From the NCBI GenBank assembly GCA_003135255.1, contig PLAX01000079.1, positions 4,957-14,001 on the forward strand: a DNA stretch of 9,045 nt. Reading direction: 5' to 3'. The number at the start of each line of letters is the position of its first letter. Position 1 is the first letter of the stretch. This stretch comes from Candidatus Dormiibacterota bacterium (lineage in GTDB: Bacteria; Chloroflexota; Dormibacteria; Aeolococcales; Aeolococcaceae). A model generated the notes under the pieces. That model worked only from the letters and a program-made list of their open reading frames with translations. It ran no database searches and was not told the origin of the DNA. Below are positions 1-5,760 of the stretch, one piece after another. A program made the position numbers and the translations under genes.

Positions 1-732
1 CTCGACCTCCTCGTCCTCGGCTGCCTGCTCCTCATCGTCTCGGTGCTGGTCATCGCGATCGCGTCGGCGGCCACCGGCAACAGCAGCGAGTCCAACACGA
101 TCGTGGTCTTCAGCCTCCTCAGCGCCCTGCTGTTCGCCGCCTGGGTGATCATCGCCGTCCTCTACTTCACGATCTCGGAGGCGGTGAGCGGAGGCAGGAC
201 GCTGGGCAAGTCCGCCATGGGCATCCGGGTGATCCGGGTCGACGGCGGCACCGCGAGCATCGGCGAGTACTTCCTCCGCAGCGCGGCCTACATCGTCGAT
301 ATCTTCGGAGTGGGGGCCATCCTGCTGTTCTTCCACCCCCAGTCCCGGCGTCTCGGCGACCTGGTCGCCGGAACCGTGGTGGTGCGGGAGCGGACCCCGA
401 TCACACTCCTGACCGCGACGGCTCCCGCGCCCGTGTATCTGCGCAGCGGTGACCCCGGCCCCGCCATCGACGGTCTCTCCCATCTCGGCGAGCACGAACT
501 GTCGGCGGTGCGCACGTTCCTCGGCCGCCTCGGGATTCGACCCGACCAGCGCGCCGATCTGGCGGGAAGGCTGGCCGTGCGGCTGCTGGACCGGATGGAG
601 CTCCCCCCCGGTGCGCCCGAGCGGATGTGGCCGCCAGAGCTCTTCCTGGAGCGGCTCTACCTGCAGATCGCGCCGCGCTACGCGCCCTACCCCTACCCCG
701 TGACGGGTGCGCCCCCTCCCCGCGTGCCATGA
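1..732 (+). CDS. RDD family membrane protein (5' end outside window)
   Basis: Integral membrane protein of the RDD family, whose biochemical role is mostly unknown. The frame is open from base 1, starting with LDLLVLG, which resembles the first RDD helix just after the Arg-Asp signature. The true start is therefore upstream, and the GTG at 43 is probably internal. The 243 visible residues show two hydrophobic segments (about 3-22 and 38-57). The family motif GGRTLGKSAMGIRV follows, then a third hydrophobic stretch ending in the diagnostic RRLGDLVAGTVVV near residue 125. The last 100 or so residues form a soluble tail with an alpha-helical look (HLGEHELSAVRTFLGRL, then ELFLERLYLQIAPRY), as seen in RDD proteins found beside SpoIIM-like genes. 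Its stop overlaps the next start (ATGA, 729-732), implying translational coupling. The family call is firm; function is not known. Confidence 0.88.
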   Translation, partial: LDLLVLGCLLLIVSVLVIAIASAATGNSSESNTIVVFSLLSALLFAAWVIIAVLYFTISEAVSGGRTLGKSAMGIRVIRVDGGTASIGEYFLRSAAYIVDIFGVGAILLFFHPQSRRLGDLVAGTVVVRERTPITLLTATAPAPVYLRSGDPGPAIDGLSHLGEHELSAVRTFLGRLGIRPDQRADLAGRLAVRLLDRMELPPGAPERMWPPELFLERLYLQIAPRYAPYPYPVTGAPPPRVP

Positions 733-1748
733 ACCTGGAGTCGTTCTCCGCCGGCCGCCGCGCCCGCTGGGCTGAGCTGGAAACGCGAACCGCGGCGCTC
801 GCCGGCAACCACCTCCGCAGCCTGGGGACCGCCGACATCGAGCGCTTCGCGGTCCTCTACCGGCGCACCGCGAGCGACCTCGCCATCGCCCGGCGCGACT
901 TCCCCGACCAGGCCGTCACGGAGTACCTCAACTCGCTCTGCGGGCGCGCCCACGTGCTGCTCAACCGCGGCTCGCCCCCCAGGTTCCGCAACGCGATCGG
1001 GTTCTTGGCGACCGGTGCGCCCCGAGCCTTCCGGGCCAATGCCGGGTACTTCCTCGCCTCCCTCGCCTGCCTCCTCTCCGGGGTGATCGCGGGCTGGCTC
1101 GCCTACGACCTCCGGCCGGACCTGCGCGGGCTCCTGGTGCCCGACTCCCTCTTCGCGGAGATGGCGCAGGGAGGCTCCGGGATCACCCTCCCCCAGCCCT
1201 TCCTGGCCGACCCCAGCATCTTCCTGCACAACATGGAGGTGGCCCTGCTCATCCTCATCCTCGGCCTCTGCTTCGGAGTGCCCGCCGCCCTGCTGATCTT
1301 CCTCAATGGCTGGAGCCTGGGAACGCTGGGAGCCGCCATCCACGCCGGCGGCTACGACTACGCCTTCTGGTCGCTGATCGCCGCCCACGGGGTGCTGGAG
1401 ATGAGCATCTTCGTCACCGCCGGCGCGGTGGGCCTGCGTCTCGGCGACGCGTTGCTGCGGCCCGGAATGCTCCGGCGAGCCGACGCGCTCGCCCGTGCCG
1501 GCCGGGAGACCCTGGGGCTCGCCCTCGCCGTGATCCTGCTGCTGGTGGTCTCGGGGACCCTGGAGGCGTTCGTCTCTCCGAGCGGAATGCCCAGCGGGGT
1601 CAAGATCGCCATCGGCCTGACCGTCGGGGCGTGCTTCTACTCCTGGATGCTGCTCGCCGGCCGCGAGCGACGGGCCCTCCCCCGCCTCGCCCTGGACGCC
1701 GCGGCAATGGATCACCTCCCCGAGGGGCGGGTGGCGCTCAGCGGCTGA
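729..1748 (+). CDS. SpoIIM-like (DUF95) integral membrane protein
   Basis: A 339-residue membrane protein of the stage II sporulation protein M/DUF95 family. Outside endospore formers such proteins accompany RDD and MoxR/DUF58 genes and have no proven role; nothing here implies sporulation. The N-terminal 85 residues are soluble and helical, with the family signatures RRARWAELE (10-18), LYRRTASDLAIAR (43-55) and GRAHVLLNR (72-80). Membrane segments lie near 105-126, 168-191, 212-235, 261-279 and 290-310. Conserved family motifs are NGWSLG (193-198), HGVLEMSI (220-227) and LEAFVSP (278-284). The ATG at 729 is chosen because it overlaps the RDD stop and begins the conserved N-terminus. The same frame is open further upstream, but that would overlap the RDD gene by about 100 bases. 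No Shine-Dalgarno sequence is visible, so coupling is likely. Confidence 0.88.
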   Translation: MNLESFSAGRRARWAELETRTAALAGNHLRSLGTADIERFAVLYRRTASDLAIARRDFPDQAVTEYLNSLCGRAHVLLNRGSPPRFRNAIGFLATGAPRAFRANAGYFLASLACLLSGVIAGWLAYDLRPDLRGLLVPDSLFAEMAQGGSGITLPQPFLADPSIFLHNMEVALLILILGLCFGVPAALLIFLNGWSLGTLGAAIHAGGYDYAFWSLIAAHGVLEMSIFVTAGAVGLRLGDALLRPGMLRRADALARAGRETLGLALAVILLLVVSGTLEAFVSPSGMPSGVKIAIGLTVGACFYSWMLLAGRERRALPRLALDAAAMDHLPEGRVALSG

Positions 1749-1779
1749 AGGTGCCGGCTGGGGGGCGAACGGCCTCGCG

Positions 1780-1785
1780 TAGACT
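1780..1785 (+). promoter_or_regulatory. -10-like box TAGACT upstream of ispH
   Basis: TAGACT matches TATAAT at 4 of 6 positions and fits the TANNNT form linked to leaderless genes in several high-GC lineages. It ends 7 bases before the ispH ATG, so transcription would begin at or next to the A of the start codon. No Shine-Dalgarno sequence lies before the ATG and no good -35 box is seen. The promoter is inferred from position and match only. Confidence 0.45.
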
Positions 1786-1792
1786 GATCCGG

Positions 1793-2686
1793 ATGGAGGT
1801 CGTGCGCATCCGCCCCCGTGGCTACTGTCACGGTGTGGTCGAGGCGATCCGGCTGGCCAAGAGGGTCGGCGCCGAAAGCGACGGCAAGCCGGTGACGATG
1901 CTCGGCTACCTCGTCCACAACGAGCACGCCACCCGCGAGCTGGAGGACGCCGGTGTCCGCCTGGTGGCGGAATCCGACCGGATGAAGGGCCTCGCGCAGA
2001 TCACCGAGGGCACGGTCATCTTCACCGCCCACGGCATCTCCCCCCAGGTGGTGGACGCCGCCCGCGAGCGTGGCCTCACCATCGTGGACGCGACCTGCAG
2101 CGACGTCACGCGCACCCACGACCTGGTCCGCGAGCTGACCGCGCGCGGGGTGCACGTCATCTACATCGGCAAGCGCGGCCACCCCGAGCCGGCAGGAGTG
2201 ATGGGCGTCGCGCCGGACAACACCACGCTGATTGAATCAATTGAAGAGGCAGATGCCCTGGAGTTCGCCCCCGGGACCCGTCTGGCGGTCACCTGCCAGA
2301 CCACGCTGTCGATGTGGGACACCCAGGCCATCATCGACCGCCTCACCGAGCGCTTCCCCGAGATCGAGGTCCACAACGAGATCTGCCGAGCCACCCAGGA
2401 GCGCCAGGAGGCGGCGGTGCTGGCCGCCGACGACGTCGACTGCGTGGTGGTGGTGGGAAGCCGGCGGAGCAGCAACAGCCGGCGCCTGGCCCAGGTCGTC
2501 GAGGAGCTGGGACACAAGCCCGCGTTCCTCGTCGACACCGCCGCCGAGCTGCGGCCGGAATGGTTCCGGGGCATCCGCAGGGTCGGAGTCACCTCGGGAG
2601 CGTCGACGCCGACGCAGCTCACCCGCCAGGTGGTCGCCGCCCTGGAGGCGATGCCCGACGCGGAAGAGGTGACCGCCCCGAGCTGA
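1793..2686 (+). CDS. ispH: 4-hydroxy-3-methylbut-2-enyl diphosphate reductase (IspH)
   Basis: The cytoplasmic [4Fe-4S] enzyme that reductively dehydroxylates HMBPP to IPP and DMAPP, the final step of the MEP isoprenoid pathway. The 297 residues match the usual bacterial length. The three cluster-ligand cysteines are in their family contexts: Cys12 (GYCHGV), Cys102 (DATC) and Cys198 (EICRAT). Substrate-pocket residues are also present: His42 (LVHNEHA), His80 (FTAHGIS), His130 and Glu132 (GHPEPAG), Thr170/Thr171 (QTTLS), Ser226-Ser227-Asn228 (GSRRSSNS) and Ser271 (SGASTP). The residue after Cys102 is Ser, where Pro is usual. The frame is open upstream, but the ATG at 1793 gives the canonical N-terminus ten residues before GYCHGV. 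No Shine-Dalgarno sequence precedes it, so a leaderless mRNA from the -10-like box at 1780 is plausible. It follows the SpoIIM-like gene after 44 bases and looks functional. Confidence 0.97.
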   Translation: MEVVRIRPRGYCHGVVEAIRLAKRVGAESDGKPVTMLGYLVHNEHATRELEDAGVRLVAESDRMKGLAQITEGTVIFTAHGISPQVVDAARERGLTIVDATCSDVTRTHDLVRELTARGVHVIYIGKRGHPEPAGVMGVAPDNTTLIESIEEADALEFAPGTRLAVTCQTTLSMWDTQAIIDRLTERFPEIEVHNEICRATQERQEAAVLAADDVDCVVVVGSRRSSNSRRLAQVVEELGHKPAFLVDTAAELRPEWFRGIRRVGVTSGASTPTQLTRQVVAALEAMPDAEEVTAPS

Positions 2687-2791
2687 GCACGGGCTCCACC
2701 GGGACGCTGCGGCGGCGGCAGCCCGGCGCTTGTCGTGGCCGGCGATCGGCTACGAAGCGTTGACAAACAACCCAGTGCCCGGGCGGCGACC

Positions 2792-2797
2792 TAATCT
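2792..2797 (+). promoter_or_regulatory. -10-like box TAATCT upstream of the first four-TM gene
   Basis: TAATCT fits TANNNT and ends 6 bases before the ATG at 2804, the spacing expected of a leaderless transcript. No purine-rich Shine-Dalgarno sequence is present. A TTGACA at 2760-2765 is 26 bases upstream, too far to be the matching -35. The 117-base gap from ispH (2687-2803) otherwise holds only weak GC hairpins (for example GCTGC/GCAGC at 2706-2722) without a T-run. Confidence 0.4.
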
Positions 2798-2803
2798 GCA
2801 CCC

Positions 2804-3391
2804 ATGCGTTTCGGCGGCAGCCAGATCCCCATCCGCCTGCGCGTGGCGCGGACCATCCTCTACTGCCAGGCGGCCATCATGGTGCTGATCGCGATCTTAG
2901 CCCTCGAGGTCCTCATCATCGGCGGCGCGAGCACCGGGATCTCGCTCACCGGGGTGGTGGACAAGCAGGCGCTCACCGGGAGCGGGGTGACCGCGCTCGC
3001 CCTGGTCCTGGTCGTCATCGGCATCGTCCTCGTCGTCGTGGAGCAGCAGGTGGTGGCGCGTGGCGCCAGTGCCCGGCCGCTGCTCGCCGTCGCCGAAGTC
3101 GCGCTCGCCGTCTACCTGATCGGCTTCGTGACGAACTCGGTGGAAACGTGGGTGTTCGGGCCGGCAGCCGGAGCGGCCATCCTCCTCCTCCACTACTGGC
3201 CGGAACTGCATGCGTACTTCTTTGCCTCGGACTCCACCACGCCGGCGACCGCCATTCCCGTCGGGCCTGCCCCCGCCGCGCCAACGGACGCCCCCACGCC
3301 ACCGGTGTCCGCCGACCCGCCCGTCAACGCCGACCTGCCGGGCGGCGCCGCGGAGCCGAATTCGGACGTGACGGCCCGACCCACTCTATAG
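2804..3391 (+). CDS. Uncharacterised four-TM membrane protein with Pro/Ala/Thr-rich tail
   Basis: I do not recognise the family. The 195 residues start with a short basic N-terminus (RFGGSQIPIRLRVAR). Four hydrophobic segments follow at about 16-40, 62-80, 92-112 and 116-134. A C-terminal tail of about 55 residues is rich in Pro, Ala, Thr and Asp and is probably disordered. An even helix number with a basic N-terminus suggests both ends face the cytoplasm. The ATG at 2804 is the first in-frame start and sits 6 bases after a -10-like TAATCT with no Shine-Dalgarno sequence. The layout, four helices then a proline-rich tail, is shared with the next two genes, but I see no clear sequence similarity to them. 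The stop TAG (3389-3391) lies inside the -10-like TATAGT of the next gene. Function unknown. Confidence 0.75.
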   Translation: MRFGGSQIPIRLRVARTILYCQAAIMVLIAILALEVLIIGGASTGISLTGVVDKQALTGSGVTALALVLVVIGIVLVVVEQQVVARGASARPLLAVAEVALAVYLIGFVTNSVETWVFGPAAGAAILLLHYWPELHAYFFASDSTTPATAIPVGPAPAAPTDAPTPPVSADPPVNADLPGGAAEPNSDVTARPTL

Positions 3392-3392
3392 T
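3387..3392 (+). promoter_or_regulatory. -10-like box TATAGT upstream of the first paralogue
   Basis: TATAGT matches TATAAT at 5 of 6 positions, the best -10 candidate in the window, and overlaps the stop codon of the preceding gene. The expected start of transcription is near 3399, which coincides with an in-frame ATG. This gives two possibilities: a leaderless start at 3399, or a leader of about 54 bases before the Shine-Dalgarno-preceded ATG at 3453. No convincing -35 is seen. Confidence 0.5.
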
Positions 3393-3438
3393 CGCTGGAT
3401 GCGGCAGGCCGATCCTGTCGCCGCCCCGACCACCCGAC

Positions 3439-3443
3439 AGGAG
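3439..3443 (+). promoter_or_regulatory. Shine-Dalgarno AGGAG deciding the start at 3453
   Basis: AGGAG lies 9 bases before the ATG at 3453, near-ideal spacing, but only 3 bases before the ATG at 3447. It therefore favours 3453. Independent support is that the protein from 3453 begins MQRPRAPGS, aligning end to end with MYRPPIPGS of the downstream paralogue. Confidence 0.6.
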
Positions 3444-3452
3444 CACATGCAG

Positions 3453-4124
3453 ATGCAACGACCACGTGCCCCCGGATCGCTCATCCTGGGGCGAGTCCTG
3501 CTGCTCGTCGAGAGCGTACTGTGGCTGCTCGGAGCGGTCGCCGTCGCGGGAGTGGGGGCCTGGTTCCTCTCGGCCGGGGGGGCGCTCTCCAACCGCCTGC
3601 AGCAGCTCGGCTATTCCGGCGCCAACGTCTCGGCGGCGGCCGGGGTCGTCGGCGGGACGGTGCTCGCCTTCGCGGTGGTCATCCTGGTGATCTCGGTCAT
3701 CGGCATCTGGGCGGGTGCGGCGATGGGCCGCCTCACGAGCGGGCCGCGGGTGACCGGCATCGTCCTCGCCTCCCTGGGCCTCCTGATCGGGATCGTGAGT
3801 GCGCTCGGCACCTCCCAGGCCACCGTCCACGCGGGGACGTTCCGCAGTACGCCGATCCCCGGCATCGTCATCATCGTCGTCAACCTGCTGATCATCTGGG
3901 GCCTCGGCTTCAGCGGGAAGACCCGGGCGGCCTTCCGGAGCCTGCCGCCTCCCACCGGCTATCCCGCGATGGCGCCGGCAGGGTACGGGCCGCCCCCGGC
4001 ATATGGCCAGCCCGGTGCCTCCGACGCCTTCCCGCCGCCTCCGCCACCGCCTCCCCCGCCGCCTCCGCCCAACGCACCCGCGGACGGCGCGTACGCATTC
4101 CCCCCGCCGCCACCCGCGCCGTAG
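3453..4124 (+). CDS. Four-TM membrane protein with 13-proline tail (paralogue A)
   Basis: Family not recognised. The 223 residues contain hydrophobic segments at about 10-39, 60-86, 99-119 and 135-153. A tail of about 65 residues follows, rich in Pro, Gly, Ala and Tyr, with 13 consecutive prolines at 194-206 and a second run near the end. It is a clear paralogue of the next gene. The shared core reads GAAMGRLT-GPRVTG-VLASLGL (helix 2-3 hinge into helix 3), then TF-STPIPG before helix 4 and RAAF after it. The start at 3453 rests on the Shine-Dalgarno AGGAG and on alignment with the paralogue. An upstream ATG at 3399 would add 18 non-hydrophobic residues and could be used by a leaderless transcript. 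The proline run would normally need EF-P during translation. Function unknown; such tails often bind partner domains or span part of the envelope. Confidence 0.78.
   Translation: MQRPRAPGSLILGRVLLLVESVLWLLGAVAVAGVGAWFLSAGGALSNRLQQLGYSGANVSAAAGVVGGTVLAFAVVILVISVIGIWAGAAMGRLTSGPRVTGIVLASLGLLIGIVSALGTSQATVHAGTFRSTPIPGIVIIVVNLLIIWGLGFSGKTRAAFRSLPPPTGYPAMAPAGYGPPPAYGQPGASDAFPPPPPPPPPPPPPNAPADGAYAFPPPPPAP
4032..4070 (+). repeat. Thirteen-codon polyproline tract
   Basis: Thirteen consecutive proline codons lie in the tail of paralogue A, written with a mixture of CCG, CCT, CCA and CCC. The mixed codons argue that the protein run is maintained rather than being a fresh mononucleotide slippage. Confidence 0.9.
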
Positions 4125-4126
4125 CC

Positions 4127-4130
4127 GGAG
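4127..4130 (+). promoter_or_regulatory. Shine-Dalgarno GGAG for paralogue B
   Basis: GGAG lies 9 bases upstream of the ATG at 4140, in the 15-base gap after the paralogue A stop. It supports this start and an operonic arrangement with paralogue A. Confidence 0.55.
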
Positions 4131-4139
4131 CGTGGCGTC

Positions 4140-4952
4140 ATGTATCGACCGCCGATTCCGGGCTCGGTGACCGCGGGGCGGGTGCTGCTGATCACCGAGG
4201 GCGCGCTCTGGCTCCTGCTCGGAGCCCTGGTGGTTGTCGTCGGCGTCGTGGTCATCGCCGTGGGGAAGAACCTCTCCGTCACCGGCATCAACGGCCAGAT
4301 GAACTCGCTCAGCGGTCCGGCCGTCGGTGTCGGGGCCGCCGTCGTCGCGTTCGGCGCGGTCCTCGTGGGACTCGCGATCGCCAGCATCTGGTCGGGCGCG
4401 GCGATGGGCCGGCTCACCGGAGGGCCACGGGTCACGGGCCTTGTGCTGGCATCGCTGGGCCTCATCGTCGGGATCCTCTCGGCCGTCGGCGGATCGCAGT
4501 CCTACGTCGACGCCAGCAACGGAACGACGTTCCAGTCGACTCCGATACCCGGCCTCATCCTCATCGTCCTGAACGTGGCGATCATCTGGACGCTGGGCCT
4601 GACCGCGAGTGCGCGGGCGGCCTTTGGCGGGGTGCGTGCCGGCGCCGGCCACCCGATGCCGCCACCGCCCGGTTATGGCCCACCGCCCGGATATGGCCCA
4701 CCGCCCGGCTATGGCCCACCGCCCGGATATGGCCCACCGCCCGGCTATGGCCCGCCACCCGGGTACCCACCATCACCCAATGCTCCGCCACCCTGGCCGC
4801 CCAGCCCGTACTCCACGCCTCCCCCTCCGCCGGGCTCCGCACAGGGCGACCCGACCGCTCCGCCGCTCGGGGCACCCACCGGCCCCGCCTACCACCCGCC
4901 CGGGTCGCCCCCGCTTTCGCCACCCACTGACCCGCCCACGTCAGAGACGTGA
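4140..4952 (+). CDS. Four-TM membrane protein with PPPGYG-repeat tail (paralogue B)
   Basis: Family not recognised; tandem paralogue of the preceding gene. The 270 residues start MYRPPIPGS and have hydrophobic segments at about 15-41, 62-84, 97-117 and 135-153. The shared core (GAAMGRLTGGPRVTG at 86-100, FQSTPIPG at 131-138, RAAF at 159-162) is close to paralogue A. The loop between helices 1 and 2 and the tail have diverged. The tail, about 105 residues, begins with six PPPGYG-type units (175-210) and continues as a Pro/Ser/Thr/Ala-rich low-complexity region ending TSET. The ATG at 4140 has GGAG at 4127-4130 with 9-base spacing. Only 15 bases separate it from paralogue A, so the two are probably co-transcribed. 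Its last 12 bases overlap the 3' end of the opposite-strand DUF58 gene. Function unknown. Confidence 0.8.
   Translation: MYRPPIPGSVTAGRVLLITEGALWLLLGALVVVVGVVVIAVGKNLSVTGINGQMNSLSGPAVGVGAAVVAFGAVLVGLAIASIWSGAAMGRLTGGPRVTGLVLASLGLIVGILSAVGGSQSYVDASNGTTFQSTPIPGLILIVLNVAIIWTLGLTASARAAFGGVRAGAGHPMPPPPGYGPPPGYGPPPGYGPPPGYGPPPGYGPPPGYPPSPNAPPPWPPSPYSTPPPPPGSAQGDPTAPPLGAPTGPAYHPPGSPPLSPPTDPPTSET
4662..4769 (+). repeat. 18-bp tandem repeat encoding PPPGYG (five units plus one degenerate)
   Basis: Five in-frame 18-base units CCACCGCCCGGNTATGGC occupy 4662-4751. A sixth, degenerate unit (4752-4769) encodes PPPGYP. Units differ only at the glycine third base, in the order T, A, C, A, C. Units 2-3 (4680-4715) and 4-5 (4716-4751) are therefore identical 36-base blocks, indicating a recent two-unit duplication. 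Confidence 0.95.
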
Positions 4953-5431
4953 GCTGCGCTTGAGCTCCAGGTAGCGGTTGACCAGGCGCGGGGAGAGCGT
5001 CCGGGCGTCGGCGTCGAGTGTCTCCACGCCGCTCCGACGGAGCAGCTCGAGGGTCTGCTCGCGATCGGCCACCAACCCGCTCGCCACCGCACGGGCGTAG
5101 GTGGAGGGCGCGTCGACCGGCCGGGCCCGGGCAGTGTCCTCCAGGGCGGGGTCGCGGACCGTGATCACGAGCGGCAGGTGCTGGCGGCGCAGCCGGGCGC
5201 ACTGCCGGACCAGGGCCTGGCCCTGGTCCGGGTCGAGGACGTCGGTGAAGATCACGATCAGCGCCCGGCGCCGCTGCCAGCGACTCAGCTGAGCCAGCGC
5301 CTCGTCGTAGTCGGCCTCCACCTCCCCGGCACGGAGTGGGCGCACCGCATCGAGGAAGCGCCGCATCTGCAGCCTCCCGGGTCGAGCCGGAAGGGTGACG
5401 GTGACCTGGTCGGCGAAGGCGAAGAGCCCGA

Positions 5432-5434
5432 CCC
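5432..5434 (-). other. Frameshift site 2 in DUF58
   Basis: The coding strand reads GATCAGGGTCGGG. Removing one G of the GGG run gives GAT CAG GTC GGG, so ALATGDQ continues as VGLFAFADQVTVTLP, the usual DUF58 sequence. It is again equivalent to a one-base insertion, here in a short homopolymer. Confidence 0.82.
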
Positions 5435-5760
5435 TGATCCCCGGTGGCGAGGGCCACGTGGATGAGCAGCAGGGCGGCGTTGATGGCGTGGTCCAGCTTG
5501 GTCAGGGCCCCCGCCCCCACCCCCATGAGCCGGCCATGGTCGAGGCAGACGATGACCGGCTGGGCACGCTCGGGGATCAGCTCGGTTGCCATCAGCCGCC
5601 CGGTGCGCGCAGTTGCCTTCCAGTTGATGCGGCGCTGGGGATCGTCGGGGACCGCCTCCCGGATCCTCTCGAACTCGGTGCCCTCCCCCGGCCGCCGCTG
5701 GGTGCGCACCCCCAGCTCGGCGAGCTGGCCGCGCCGGGCCAGGGCCTCGTAGACGCGGAT

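Noticed and set aside
693..1715. Long open frame on the minus strand opposite the SpoIIM-like gene
   Set aside because: It is an antisense shadow typical of GC-rich DNA, with highly charged low-complexity translation and no family motifs. The + strand gene has clear SpoIIM signatures.
729..1748. SpoIIM-like gene as evidence of an endospore former
   Set aside because: DUF95/SpoIIM-like proteins beside RDD and MoxR/DUF58 genes are common in non-sporulating high-GC bacteria; no other sporulation gene is present here.
2687..2760. Rho-independent terminator after ispH
   Set aside because: Only short GC hairpins (GCTGC/GCAGC, GCCG/CGGC) are present and none is followed by a T-run.
2760..2797. TTGACA at 2760 paired with TAATCT at 2792 as a sigma-70 promoter
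   Set aside because: The spacer is 26 bases, far from the usual 16-18, and no -10-like box occurs at the right distance from TTGACA.
3324..4652. 442-residue minus-strand open frame opposite the four-TM paralogues
   Set aside because: Translation is Asp/Arg/Gly-rich noise with runs such as DDDDD arising from GTC/ATC codons of the membrane helices. The + strand paralogy proves the real frame.
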